From positions 36,195-97,974 of the forward strand of contig JABXGR010000006.1 in NCBI GenBank assembly GCA_013538805.1: a stretch of DNA of 61,780 nucleotides, given 5' to 3'. The stretch is from Candidatus Nitrosocaldus schleperae (GTDB lineage Archaea; Thermoproteota; Nitrososphaeria; Nitrososphaerales; Nitrosocaldaceae). Both the position numbers and the translations under genes were made by a program. Position 1 is the stretch's first letter. The number at the start of each line of letters is the position of its first letter. This document shows positions 43,512-54,701 of this stretch, piece by piece. The notes under the pieces were generated by a model. That model saw only the letters and a program-made list of their open reading frames with translations. It made no database searches and was not told the DNA's origin.

Positions 43512-44943
43512 AGAGTCAGAGTTACTCCCGGCGTTTAGCGGCCCTTGGCCCGGTTGGACCCAGGTTTTAGGTACCGCCACTGGCCAGGATTCAGCAGCCG
43601 TACTCACCCTTTCGGGCTTGCGGCCACCTATGTTTTTATTAAACAGTCAGGACCCCCTTGTCACTGCGACCTGCGATCCCTGCTCCTCGCAAAGACCGCA
43701 GGCACCCCTTATCCCGAGGTTACGGGGCTAATTTGCCGAGTTCCCTCGCCTCCGGTATACCCGATACGCCTTGGTCTTCTCAACCAGGGCACCTGTGTCG
43801 GTTCTCGGTACGGGCTTGATGGTATCTCCCCATACCTGCTTTCATGGCCTCCAGGAGTCGAGCAGACCCTGCTAACGCAAGGCTATTCCTCCCTCGCCTA
43901 GGTTCTCCTCATTACGAGACTCCCCTAGGCTTGGAGAGTTAAACAGGGCGAGAGCCCTGCCTGCCCTATCCTGAAGTTACAGGTATGAGTGCAAACGATA
44001 CCACCAAGGCACTGGAATATTAACCAGTTTCCCATTCGAGCAGCTCCGTTGGGGCTGCCCTTAGGACCGGCTAACTCCCGGCTGACGACGCATTGCCGGG
44101 AAACCCTTGCCCTTGCGGCGACCGGGATTCCCACCCGGCTATGCTGTTACTACCGCCAGGATCTACACTAGAGCCCGGTCCAGTGGACCTCACGGCCCAC
44201 CTTCTGCCCAGGCCCTACGCCCACCTACCGCACTCCCTTGCGGGAGGCCTAGGGTATCGGTGGCTGGCTTGAGCCCCGTCCATTTTCGGGGCCCTCGGGC
44301 TCGGCAGGTGAGCTGTTACGCACTCTTTAAAGGATGGCTGCTTCTAAGCCTACCTTCCTGCTGTCTCTGCCCGAGGACACCCTTTGGTTTGACACTTAGC
44401 CAGCACTTGGGGACCTTAACCCTAGTCTGGGTTGCTCCCCTCTCGGTTGTGGGGCTTACCCCACACAAACCCGCCTCCAGGCTTCTCAGGCGCTGATGCC
44501 TTCGGAGTTCGAAAGGATGGTGAGCCCTTTCGGGCCCTTGCCATCCCATCGGTGCTCTACAGCATCAGCCACCTCCACCCAGGGAGGACTGAGATCCGCT
44601 TCGGTGGGAACTAGCTATCACCGAGCTAGATTGGTTTTTGGCCCCTAGTCCCAGGTCAGAGGAGCGATTTGCACGTCAGCACCCCTGCGGGCCTCCACCG
44701 GGCTTTCGCCCGGCTTCGCCCTGCCCAGGACTAGATCGCTCGGTTTCTAGCCTTACCCCCATGACTAGAGGCCCTTTCAGACCCTCCCCCTTGCTTGCGC
44801 TGCGGGGATTCGGTTTCCCTTCGCCTTCGCCTAAAGGCTTAAGCTCGCCATGAGGGTAAACTCCCTGGCCCGTGTTTCTAGACGGAACGCACCACCCTGT
44901 ACCCTTGCGGGTACTTTCAGGCAGTGCACGTCTGTAACCATCT

Positions 44944-45002
<59 letters not shown>

Positions 45003-45492
45003 AGTGCGCTATCGGTCTGGGGAGGTATTTAGCCTTGGAGGCTACTTTCCCCCATCTTCGCTAGCCACTGCCAAGGCCAGCTACTCTTGCTGGTAACGTA
45101 TGCCCAAGCATGTTAACCTACGGGGGTATCACCCTCTATGCCAGCCCATTCCAGGGCACTTCGGCTAGATGCTCAGGCATACTCCCACTGAAGGGGGTTA
45201 CCAGCAACCCCACATCCCTACTACATTACTGTAGCAGGTTCGGTTTGGGCTCTTCCCCTTTCGCTCTCTGCTACTCAGGGAATCTCGGTTGATTTCTCCT
45301 CCTCACCCTACTCAGATGCTTCCTTTCGGGTGGTTCACCCTCCCCTGCTTAAGCAAGGGAGTGCCCTTGCGGGCAGGATTCCCATTCGGGGATCGTCGGA
45401 TCAACGGTTGCATGCACCTACCCGACGCTTATCGCAGCTTGCCACGCCCTTCATCGTCCCCCCAGCCTAGCCATCCACCAGATGGCGTCCTT

Positions 45493-45531
45493 GCAACTAT
45501 CCTGAAACATACGCAACCATGCATGGCGATC
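45493..45531 (-). repeat. 23S rRNA processing stem, 5' arm
   Basis: Pairs with 41763-41800 as described there. It lies in the 16S-23S spacer of about 180 bp, which contains no tRNA gene. Confidence 0.8.
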
Positions 45532-45614
45532 ATCGTGGATATCTTATCTTATCATACCCACTACGCCCTTCACCCTGTACTCTCATACAGGGTTGCATCG
45601 ATCACTAAACTGAA

Positions 45615-45632
45615 GACATGGGTTATGTATCC
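45615..45632 (-). repeat. 16S rRNA processing stem (3' arm; partner at 47200-47217)
   Basis: GACATGGGTTATGTATCC on the + strand is the exact reverse complement of 47200-47217 on the far side of 16S, an 18-bp perfect helix. Further complementarity continues inwards (TGGGTTATG...ATGTATGTATG against CATACATAACCCA) past an internal bulge, as expected for the bulge-helix-bulge that liberates pre-16S in archaea. Confidence 0.85.
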
Positions 45633-45671
45633 TTTATGCATGGGTTATGCATGTATGTATGTAAGGTTTGC

Positions 45672-47141
<1,470 letters not shown>

Positions 47142-47340
47142 CGGCCTGAAGAGTACAGGCCATGCATTCTTCACTCACATACATAACCCAATACTGCATG
47201 GATACATAACCCATGTCAGATCCAACTAGGTTGGATCCCCATATTGTTAGCGTAATTGGAGATCTGTAGGTCATTGGATGGAGTACCCTCCATACCTCCT
47301 ACAGATGCCGCTCTACGCCACTCTCTATATCCTAACCAAA

Positions 47341-47350
47341 AGATATAAAC
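47341..47350 (-). promoter_or_regulatory. Probable rRNA operon promoter (TATA box)
   Basis: GTTTATATCT on the minus strand, preceded by an AAAC-rich stretch, about 200 bp upstream of 16S. Transcription would begin near 47315-47320. The leader then contains two nested hairpins: CTGTAGG/CCTACAG around 47265-47305, with ATGGAG/CTCCAT inside. Confidence 0.55.
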
Positions 47351-47418
47351 GTTTAGTTTCATGCTCATCTATGCCTGTTGCTTCTTGCTTAGAGGTTTGC
47401 TTCTTCTGACTGGCTTGG

Positions 47419-47580
47419 CTATGGTAGCTTAGGTATGCTCATGAGTATCAGCAGTGTAGGTACAACAGTGCATATTATCAATATCGCTATAACAAGCCAG
47501 ACAGCATAGGGTTTATGTGCATGCTCCTCATGCTCATGCTCTTCCCTTCCTTTGCCTTTGTCATGCTCTGTATGGGTCAT
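47419..47580 (-). CDS. Small His-rich single-pass membrane protein
   Basis: 53 aa read from ATG 47580 to TAG 47419. The first 23 residues are His/Glu/Lys-rich (HEHEEHAH core), the rest is one hydrophobic helix (AVWLVIAILIICTVVPTLLIL). TATTATAA precedes the start, so translation could be leaderless. The His-rich head could bind Cu, Zn or Ni. Lies between the rRNA promoter and a divergent aminotransferase gene, and reads the same strand as the rRNA. Not recognised as a family. Confidence 0.5.
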   Translation of the reverse strand: MTHTEHDKGKGREEHEHEEHAHKPYAVWLVIAILIICTVVPTLLILMSIPKLP

Positions 47581-47673
47581 TTATAATAAGTCTTCTATCT
47601 CCTAATATATTAGTTAAACTGTATACACTACAAGTAGAACAAGAGTTATTAATTGTAGAGTCATAATAGAGGT

Positions 47674-49047
47674 GTGCAGGAGCAGCAAGCAGATGAGTTG
47701 ATGAGCAAGTACATAAAGCGTTATGAGTCCAAGACTGGTAGATCAAGGCAACTCTTCATGCATGCATCATCCCTGTTACCATCTGGCACAAGCCATAATA
47801 TAAGGTACTTTGAGCCATATCCCTTCTTTGCTAGGATGGCATCTGGCAAGTACATATACGATGTTGATGGTAATGCTTACACAGACTACTGGATGGGACA
47901 CTGGAGCCTCATACTTGGGCATGCACCAAAGGTTGTTGTTGATGCGTTAAGGGAGAGGGTTGTAGAGGGTACCATATTTGGTACTGTTAATGAGCATGCA
48001 TTAAGGCTTGCAGAGATGATAAGAAAGTTGATGCCTAGAGCAGAGATGCTTAGATTTGCAAGCACGGGATCTGAAGCAACGATGTATGCTGTTAGGTTAG
48101 CAAGGGCATACACAGGGAAGAGGGTAGTAGCAAAGATAGAGGGAGGATGGCATGGCTTTAATACAGATCTTATGCACTCAGTCAACTACCCATTTGAGGA
48201 GCCTGAGGGTAGAGGTATGCTTGAGGAGGAGATGAGGCATGTCATTGCATTACCATTCAACGATATAGACTCATCCATAAAGGCACTAAATATGGTTAGG
48301 GATGATCTAGCATGCATAATAGTTGAGCCATTGCTTGGAGGAGCAGGGTGCATCCCTGCTGATAAGGATTATCTTCATGCATTGGAAGAGTATGCAAGGA
48401 AGAGCAATGCATTGTTCATCTTGGATGAGATAGTAACAGGGTTCAGGCTATCACTCCATGGGGCACAGCATATCTACTCCCTAGAGCCAGACATCTTCAC
48501 CCTTGGCAAGATAGTAGGAGGAGGGCTTCCTATAGGGGTTGTATGTGGGCTCAAGGAGGTTATGAACCTTGCAGATGTTAGAGGCAAGGGGAAGTGGGAT
48601 AGGGTAAGTATTGGAGGGGGCACGTATTCAGAGAACCCATTGAGCATGTCTGCAGGTACTGCTATGCTTGAGTATCTAGCAAGGCATAGCGAGGTATATG
48701 AGAGGCTGGAGATGCTTGGGGATGAGGCTAGAAGGGGAATAGATAAGGTAATGAGCGAGCATGGCATAAGGGTTAAGAGCACTGGCATGGGCTCACTATT
48801 CTTAACACACTTCCTCAAGGATGGTGCTGTTGAGGATGTAAAGAGTGCAAGGGATGCTGCTTTATGTGATCTTAGAATGCAGAGGCTCTACCACTTTGCA
48901 CTATTAAGCATGTATGATATCTTCTTCCTACCAAACAAACTTGGAGCAATAAGTATTGAGCATGATAGCATAGACATAAGGAGGCTTGTAGATTCAAGTG
49001 AGAGGATAGCAAGTGATATGGCAAGTATTAGCGTAGATCGATGCTAA
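47674..49047 (+). CDS. hemL: Class III aminotransferase, glutamate-1-semialdehyde aminomutase type
   Basis: 457 aa (GTG start; ATG at 47701 is a good alternative). PLP-fold type I: SSLLPSGTSHNIRYFEPYP near 32-50, YWMGHWSLILGHAP near 72-85, STGSEATMYAVRLARAYTG near 129-147, LDEIVTGFR near 250-258, PLP Lys in FTLGKIVGGGLPIG (about 275-288). This is the HemL arrangement used for 5-aminolevulinate, hence haem and cobamide synthesis. Other transaminases of the family (beta-transaminases) are similar, so the symbol is probable only. Confidence 0.7.
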   Translation: MQEQQADELMSKYIKRYESKTGRSRQLFMHASSLLPSGTSHNIRYFEPYPFFARMASGKYIYDVDGNAYTDYWMGHWSLILGHAPKVVVDALRERVVEGTIFGTVNEHALRLAEMIRKLMPRAEMLRFASTGSEATMYAVRLARAYTGKRVVAKIEGGWHGFNTDLMHSVNYPFEEPEGRGMLEEEMRHVIALPFNDIDSSIKALNMVRDDLACIIVEPLLGGAGCIPADKDYLHALEEYARKSNALFILDEIVTGFRLSLHGAQHIYSLEPDIFTLGKIVGGGLPIGVVCGLKEVMNLADVRGKGKWDRVSIGGGTYSENPLSMSAGTAMLEYLARHSEVYERLEMLGDEARRGIDKVMSEHGIRVKSTGMGSLFLTHFLKDGAVEDVKSARDAALCDLRMQRLYHFALLSMYDIFFLPNKLGAISIEHDSIDIRRLVDSSERIASDMASISVDRC

Positions 49048-49142
49048 ATGGTAGGATGCAGTATGGATAGATGATTGATTGATTAATAATTGGTTGGTTG
49101 ATAGTTGGTTGATGGTTACATGATCATTGATTAAGAGAATGA

Positions 49143-50465
49143 ATGGATATGGAGAGAGTAGGAGGAAGGGAAAGGGAGGCATGGGGTTCTTATACAGGAT
49201 TCATACTAACTACAATAGGCTCTGCAGTTGGTATAGGGAGTATATGGCGCTTCCCCTACATGGTAAGTTCAAATGGCGGAGCATCATTCCTACTAGTATA
49301 CATAATAGTGCTCTTCACTTTTGGCTTAGCATTCATGGTACTTGAGTTTGCACTAGGCATGCGTTACAGAACATCCATAGTCTCAGCACTATCGATGATA
49401 AGGTATAGGTTCAGGTTCATAGGCTTATTCATGATAGGTGTTACAGTTGCAATACTGAGTTACTACATGGTCGTGCTTGGATGGATACTTGCATACTTTG
49501 CAATGAGCATCCTCAACAGTTATCAAGGGTTTGAGGAGTTCATAGATACATGGTACCCTTTAGCATCCTATCTAGCAGTGGTTGCTATCAACTATACCAT
49601 AGTTAGGAGTGGGTTGAGGGCTGGTGTTGAGAGGTTCAACAGGTACGGTGTGATCATGCTATTTGCTATGCTCATACCTCTAGCACTTATAGGTTTAAGC
49701 ATGGATAGGGATGGGCTAGGGTTAAGTTACTACACAAGGCCAGATAGCAATAGACTTTTAGATCCTAATGTATGGTCATCTGCAATAGGGCAGGCATTCT
49801 TCTCCCTCTCTATAGGGCTTGGCGTGCTTGTAACATATGCAAGTTATGTTAGGGAGCAGAAGCAGTCGATAGTTGCAACATCACTCATCATAGTAGGCTC
49901 TGTTCTTGTAGTAGCGTTCCTCTCTGGCCTAATGGTATTCACGATGGTCTTTGCAAATGGGCTTGATGCTCAAGGCACAGCACTTGTATTCATAGCAATG
50001 CCTAAGATAATAGCAGGGATGGAGTATGGCTACATGCTAGGCATAACATTCTTCCTCCTCCTATTGATAGCAGGGATAACCTCATCCATATCAATGCTCC
50101 AAATCCCTGTATCTGCACTTGAGGATACCTTCAAGTTCAGCAAGGCTAGAGCAACAACACTCATAACAATGCTCTCCCTAGCATTAGGCATACCATCAGC
50201 ATTGAGTTACAGCCCAGTGCATCTAAGCATATATAGCATGCCAGTACTTGATGCATTTGATTGGATCTTTGGTACTATAGCATTAGCAGTATCTGCTACA
50301 CTCATGGCAGTAACAGTAGCATGGTTCATTAACAGGGATGAGATAATGGAGCAGGTTAACATGAACTCAAGGATAAGGATCCCTTCAAGGATGCTTGATC
50401 TTGTAAGGATACTCTTACCTGCTATGATAATAGCAACGCTACTGAAGATACTTGCATTCTCCTAA
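49143..50465 (+). CDS. SNF-family sodium-dependent transporter
   Basis: 440 aa, about 11 membrane segments. N-terminal TTIGSAVGIGSIWRFPYM (about 28-45) with NGGASFLLVYI is the LeuT/NSS Na1/Na2 and substrate-binding region; the unwound helix 6 region FFSLSIGLGVLVTYAS (about 220-235) is also clear. Members co-transport amino acids or other small solutes with Na+. Substrate unknown. Start ATG follows a 15-bp gap of purine/T sequence; the ATG four bases earlier is out of frame. Confidence 0.92.
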   Translation: MDMERVGGREREAWGSYTGFILTTIGSAVGIGSIWRFPYMVSSNGGASFLLVYIIVLFTFGLAFMVLEFALGMRYRTSIVSALSMIRYRFRFIGLFMIGVTVAILSYYMVVLGWILAYFAMSILNSYQGFEEFIDTWYPLASYLAVVAINYTIVRSGLRAGVERFNRYGVIMLFAMLIPLALIGLSMDRDGLGLSYYTRPDSNRLLDPNVWSSAIGQAFFSLSIGLGVLVTYASYVREQKQSIVATSLIIVGSVLVVAFLSGLMVFTMVFANGLDAQGTALVFIAMPKIIAGMEYGYMLGITFFLLLLIAGITSSISMLQIPVSALEDTFKFSKARATTLITMLSLALGIPSALSYSPVHLSIYSMPVLDAFDWIFGTIALAVSATLMAVTVAWFINRDEIMEQVNMNSRIRIPSRMLDLVRILLPAMIIATLLKILAFS

Positions 50466-50506
50466 TATAAGGATCGACAAAACTCAAAAATATTAGTGGA
50501 TATGTG

Positions 50507-51187
50507 TTAGAATGCATCCTCTACACTACCTTTTGCAGTGAACTTCACACTATGCAGTACTGTTCTAGCCTCCCAGAGGAGTATCCTGCCCTTGAGTCCA
50601 TCATCACTACCTAGAGTACCCCATGCTATAACCTTGCCATTCCTGTTCAGTCCTTGATCTATTGTTGCATTAACGAATACTCTACCATCATCACTTATCC
50701 TTGCATTCCCTGTCTCTATCATGTACATGCTATCTCCTATGGCTATTGAACCTCCTTGTACTATGTAATGGCTCCTCATCCAAGCATTAATCTGCTGCTG
50801 TATCTGCTGCATCTGTGCAATTGTAGTTTGACCCATGCCCATACCACCCATACCCATCCCTTGACCCATGCCCATCATCTGCATCTGTGACATCATCTGC
50901 ATCATCATTGGCATACCAAACATCATGGTTGGATCCATCATCATACTTGCTCTAGCCATCATCATCGTACCTCTACTCAAGATGAGTTCTATACTAACAG
51001 GGTTGCCTTGAGCATCACGCCCTGTAAGAGTGAGGATCTTTATATCTTCTCTAATATCTGGTATCTGAAATGATGGAATGGTGGTAGGGGTTGATGGAGT
51101 CTGCTGCGCATAAGAGTTGATAGCAATTAGGGTTGATGATAGGAGTAAGATGAGAGTTGTAATACTTGCTATTTCTCTTATCTTCAT
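50507..51187 (-). CDS. Secreted Met-rich protein
   Basis: 226 aa. Signal peptide 1-27 (SITTLILLLSSTLIAINSYAQ). Residues about 75-125 contain roughly 27 Met, in runs such as MMFGMPMMMQMMSQM and GMGQGMGMGGMGMG. The rest is beta-rich (QGGSIAIGDSMYMIETGN). Met-rich extracellular segments commonly bind Cu(I), and ammonia oxidisers depend on copper enzymes, so copper binding is a reasonable hypothesis. No enzyme domain is recognised. Convergent with the SNF transporter. Confidence 0.75.
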   Translation of the reverse strand: MKIREIASITTLILLLSSTLIAINSYAQQTPSTPTTIPSFQIPDIREDIKILTLTGRDAQGNPVSIELILSRGTMMMARASMMMDPTMMFGMPMMMQMMSQMQMMGMGQGMGMGGMGMGQTTIAQMQQIQQQINAWMRSHYIVQGGSIAIGDSMYMIETGNARISDDGRVFVNATIDQGLNRNGKVIAWGTLGSDDGLKGRILLWEARTVLHSVKFTAKGSVEDAF

Positions 51188-51345
51188 TGGATATATGACA
51201 ATAACTTATCATATAAAGTTTATGTGTGATATCCAGAAGGCTGGGAAGCAGTATGTAATAAGCATATCAATACTCTTCATTCCTTTCATTAATTAATCAT
51301 TATTCTACATTATTATCAGTCCATATACTAATCCCTGCTGTTAGA

Positions 51346-51765
51346 TCATCTTACAACAAGTACTGGGCATCTAGCATATGCTATAACGCCTTGTGCAACA
51401 CTCCCTAGTATTGCTCTAACGAACCTTGATCTACCCCTTGTGCCTACAACTATAAGATCTACACCCTCCTCCTCAGCATACTCTACTATTGACTCTACAA
51501 CAGATGTATGGCTATGTATTACCTTCCTACTTATGTTTATGCCCTTGCTCTCATCCCAGTTAGATATCATGGTAAACCAATCATCAACCTCTATTGCCAC
51601 CTTCCTATAGTACTCATCGAGCGAGCCTAGGTGGTGAGGGAACTGTGGTATGCTTACAACATGTAAAAGTATTATAGATGCATCCAGCCTCCTTGCAATG
51701 TCTATAGCGTATCTGGCAGCCTTGAATGACTGCTCTGAACCATCTATTGCCACAAGTATCTTCAT
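51346..51765 (-). CDS. Universal stress protein (UspA family)
   Basis: 139 aa. ILVAIDGSEQSFKAARYAID at the N-terminus and the ATP-binding G-2x-G-9x-GS motif GTRGRSRFVRAILGSVAQ (about 108-125) are intact, so it is probably the ATP-binding type. Ends CPVLVVR. Single gene with TATA-like TATATAGT upstream (about 51793). Confidence 0.93.
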   Translation of the reverse strand: MKILVAIDGSEQSFKAARYAIDIARRLDASIILLHVVSIPQFPHHLGSLDEYYRKVAIEVDDWFTMISNWDESKGINISRKVIHSHTSVVESIVEYAEEEGVDLIVVGTRGRSRFVRAILGSVAQGVIAYARCPVLVVR

Positions 51766-51853
51766 TTACACAGTGGATGATGAACCAATAATATATAGTC
51801 TTATTCATTGTAGTATAAAAAATGGAGAGGGGTAACTCCTAAATCCTTTCCCA

Positions 51854-52354
51854 TCATCTATACATTAACCTGTTTATGATTCCAGGACCCTTTATATACA
51901 CGTTTATATCATGAACCTTACCCATCTCAACATTGCCTTCAGTTATTACCTCTGGCGCAAGTAACCTGTTCTTCGTTATGAACCTTACAATATCCCTGCT
52001 CGTTACAATTCCAACGATCTCACCTTCATGTACAACTGGTAGATGATTTATGCCTCGCTCAACCATTATACTTAAAGCACTCTCAAGCGAGGTCGTGCTT
52101 TCTACAGTTACAATTGGAGAACTCATTACAGTATATAGCCTAGCATTCAACGCATTCTCATTCCATGCTATTACTCTTATAGCATCCTTCTCAGTGAATA
52201 TGCCTACAGGCTCATTGTTGCTGTTTAGAACAACAACACTACTTATCCATGATGATGTCATCATCATTATTGCATCCCTTACACTTGAATGCATGCTTAT
52301 CTTCTTCACATTCTTACTCATCACATCCTTAACAGATATAGAGGCTATGGACAT
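51854..52354 (-). CDS. CBS-domain pair protein
   Basis: 166 aa, start MSIASISVKDVMSKNVKKIS (an IMPDH-like CBS start). Two CBS motifs at about 10-65 (ISSVVVLNSNNEPVGIFTEK) and 72-125 (INHLPVVHEGEIVGIVTSRD), then a short C-terminal tail with VHDINVYIKGPGI. Typical adenosine-ligand sensor. Another CBS protein lies at 53380 and a CBS-HTH at 29454. Confidence 0.88.
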   Translation of the reverse strand: MSIASISVKDVMSKNVKKISMHSSVRDAIMMMTSSWISSVVVLNSNNEPVGIFTEKDAIRVIAWNENALNARLYTVMSSPIVTVESTTSLESALSIMVERGINHLPVVHEGEIVGIVTSRDIVRFITKNRLLAPEVITEGNVEMGKVHDINVYIKGPGIINRLMYR

Positions 52355-52547
52355 TACTACCCCTCTCCATGTAGGGTGGTATGGTAACCGTTGCTTCTGT
52401 ATCTATTATTAAAGAGGTAGTAACAACAGGCAAGTAGGTCATAGGTTCACTCATCCTACTTCCCATAAAGACAGATGATAACAGCGCTGCTATCTTTGGA
52501 GCAGCATCCAGATCCCTTTGTGTATATATCATACCAATCCCCTTCAT
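52329..52547 (-). CDS. Small ORF upstream of the CBS gene, doubtful
   Basis: 72 aa, overlaps the CBS gene start by 26 bp. DLDAAPKIAALLSSVFMG and YLPVVTTSLIIDTEATVTIP look protein-like, but there is no recognised motif and codon use is less typical than in neighbours. Listed for completeness. Confidence 0.25.
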   Translation of the reverse strand: MKGIGMIYTQRDLDAAPKIAALLSSVFMGSRMSEPMTYLPVVTTSLIIDTEATVTIPPYMERGSNVHSLYIC

Positions 52548-52807
52548 ACCATACCACCCTACACTACATTATTAGCACTTCATATATTTAAATTTTAGGT
52601 CAATTCCTATAGTTAGTAATCAATAAGACCATTATATATTTGAGATATCTACAATAATTATATTAGAAATAAGAATTTTAGGTAATACCTGTATGTTGGC
52701 ATTTGGTATGATGGATGCTGCCTATAGGCTAAGGGATGTTATATAACATCCATTACATAACTCATCATCCATACATACTTAAATACTAGTTCTAGGAAGA
52801 AGAAATA

Positions 52808-53323
52808 ATGCAGAAGATTGCATACCTAATGATGACGATGGCAGTAGTAGTAGGAGTAATAGCATCTCAAAGTATAGGAAGGGCTTATGCAACAGCAACA
52901 ATAGTACCTATGCCTCCTGGAGTTACTGCAGATGCAGCAGTAGCACTCAACACTCCATATAGCATAGGAAGTCAAGGCGATCTATACATATGTGTATCAG
53001 TAACAAGAACAATAACAGATATCAAGTTGATAGATCCAACTAGTACGTACCACAACTATGTTGGAGGACTGCCATTGCCTATAACCATACCTGCAAACCA
53101 GTGCCTCTATCTAAACGCTAACGACTTTGCTGGTCTTGCTGGTGGATTCAATATGGCAGGAGACTGGGCATTGGTAGCAGATATGCAAGGTGGCTTCACA
53201 TTCCTATACGAGTTTGTGGTAACCTTCAACGTAGTGCCAGAGAGTATACTAGGTGTAGCAGCAATAGTAGCCCCTTCACTAGCAGCATTAACAGGATATA
53301 GGATATTGAAGCAGAGAAAGTGA
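52808..53323 (+). CDS. Secreted protein with VPESILG C-terminal sorting tail
   Basis: 171 aa. Signal peptide 1-29 (LMMTMAVVVGVIASQSIGRAYA). The mature part is beta-rich (GDLYICVSVTRTITDIKLID; LPITIPANQCLYLNANDF), like a small jelly-roll. The C-terminus FEFVVTF/FNVVPESILG is followed by a hydrophobic stretch and YRILKQRK, a tripartite archaeosortase signal. The same VVPESILG block ends the Ca-loop protein at 24354. Preceded by 260 bp of AT-rich sequence without genes. Confidence 0.8.
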   Translation: MQKIAYLMMTMAVVVGVIASQSIGRAYATATIVPMPPGVTADAAVALNTPYSIGSQGDLYICVSVTRTITDIKLIDPTSTYHNYVGGLPLPITIPANQCLYLNANDFAGLAGGFNMAGDWALVADMQGGFTFLYEFVVTFNVVPESILGVAAIVAPSLAALTGYRILKQRK

Positions 53324-53379
53324 GTAGTTATTTAGATAATAGTACAGCATAAAATCAAAAAAATTATTTTTTACCATCC

Positions 53380-53841
53380 TCATCTCTTTGCAAGTTCTTC
53401 CAACTCTTTGAACCTTGCCATTGCAGCAAGTATCTCATCCTTCTTCTCCCTCTCCCTATACATTGCTCTGGCAAGGTCAGTTACTGTAAGCATCCCCACA
53501 ACCCTATCATTCTCTACAACTGGCAGTCTTCTTATACCATTCTCATACATTACCCTTACTGCAGCAGCAACTGTAGCCTCTGGCCCAACGCTTATCAGTG
53601 GAGCAGACATTATATCCCCAACCTTTGTTGCACTTGGGCTCCTTCCTTCAGCAACAACCCTCCTTACTATATCTCGCTCTGTTACTATACCTACTGGCTT
53701 ACCATCATCAACAACCACAAGGCTTCCTCTTGCTCTCTCCTTCATCACATTTGCTGCATAGAATACGTTAAGCCCTTTCTCAACAACATCCACTGGGCCT
53801 TCACTCATTATCTCAGTTACCCTCTTCATCAACATGCTCAT
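53380..53841 (-). CDS. CBS-domain pair protein (small)
   Basis: 153 aa from MSMLMKR (53841); the frame runs on to 53889 but that part is not conserved in character. CBS 1 at about 20-75 (ARGSLVVVDDGKPVGIVTER), CBS 2 at about 80-130 (GIRRLPVVENDRVVGMLTVT). Ends with a charged helix. Convergent with the VPESILG protein. Ligand-sensing role is likely; partner unknown. Confidence 0.88.
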   Translation of the reverse strand: MSMLMKRVTEIMSEGPVDVVEKGLNVFYAANVMKERARGSLVVVDDGKPVGIVTERDIVRRVVAEGRSPSATKVGDIMSAPLISVGPEATVAAAVRVMYENGIRRLPVVENDRVVGMLTVTDLARAMYREREKKDEILAAMARFKELEELAKR

Positions 53842-53990
53842 GATATGATTTACTAGCAAGAAGGTTATAACATTTTGGTTAATTCTCATAGATGATAAGA
53901 GTATGGTTATAAATTATTAACCAAGGATCATTATAATATTTATTAACCATACTCATCTTATAGACTGTATTGACAAGTCCAGATACCCCT

Positions 53991-54701
53991 ATGCCAGTTA
54001 GGAGCGAGGCTATAGCAAACATAAAGGCTAGAGTGATGCGCACTGTAAGGCTTGGACCTCAGATAGAGGCACCGTTCAAGTTATCCGAGCGTTTCCTTAG
54101 GAGACATATAAATGAGAGGCTAAGGATGGCTGTACTCATAGCAGATATAGCAGAGTCAACGAGGCTAAGCCTTGAGCTCCCAAGCAAGATCCTTGCAACA
54201 ATAATACAGGTATTCTCGCAGGAGATGGCCCTACTGGTTATAGGTCATGGAGGGTATGTACTCAAGTATGTAGGGGATGCTGTACTCTCATTCTTCCCTG
54301 CTGAGTATAATCCAACAGCAGCATGCAATACAGCAGTGAAGTGTGCAGTAAGCATGATGAGCATAGTTAATGATGCTTTAAACCCAGCACTAACAGAGAT
54401 GGGTTATCCAAGCATATATGCTAAGATAGGGATAGACTTTGGGCAGAACCTCATCATGATATATGGGAAGAGTAACGAGGCCTCCTATGTTGATATCATA
54501 GGTCCTGCTGTAAGCATGGCATCAAAGATAACATCTATAGCAGGAGCAAGGCAGTTGATAGTTGGGCAGGATGCTTATGCTATGCTTGAGCAGGATATGC
54601 AGAGCAGGTTTGTTGAGTTGAATATTAACACGTATAGATGGGGTTTCATAGACCCTGTAACCAGAGACCCATACAAGTTATACCTTTACTCTCTCTACTG
54701 A
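53991..54701 (+). CDS. Class III nucleotide cyclase-like protein, paralog of 21864-22766
   Basis: 236 aa from ATG 53991; a TTG seven codons upstream (53970) is also possible. One cyclase homology domain: RMAVLIADIAESTRLSLELP (first metal Asp), GGYVLKYVGDAVLSFFPAE (second Asp), KIGIDFGQNLIMIYG, and DIIGPAVSMASKI, where the usual Asn and Arg of VNxAxR are Ser and Lys as in the paralog. It has the same RRHINERLRMA lead-in (paralog: KRHLNSKVKLV). Lacks the long low-complexity N-terminus of the paralog. Overlaps the convergent membrane gene by 24 bp. Confidence 0.8.
   Translation: MPVRSEAIANIKARVMRTVRLGPQIEAPFKLSERFLRRHINERLRMAVLIADIAESTRLSLELPSKILATIIQVFSQEMALLVIGHGGYVLKYVGDAVLSFFPAEYNPTAACNTAVKCAVSMMSIVNDALNPALTEMGYPSIYAKIGIDFGQNLIMIYGKSNEASYVDIIGPAVSMASKITSIAGARQLIVGQDAYAMLEQDMQSRFVELNINTYRWGFIDPVTRDPYKLYLYSLY

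Noticed and set aside
45533-45670. tRNA-Ala in the 16S-23S spacer
   Set aside because: Spacer is only about 180 bp and has no GTTC T-loop or acceptor pairing; only processing stems are present.
47220-47310. Possible tRNA in the rRNA leader
   Set aside because: Hairpins are present but no cloverleaf, T-loop or anticodon arm could be drawn.
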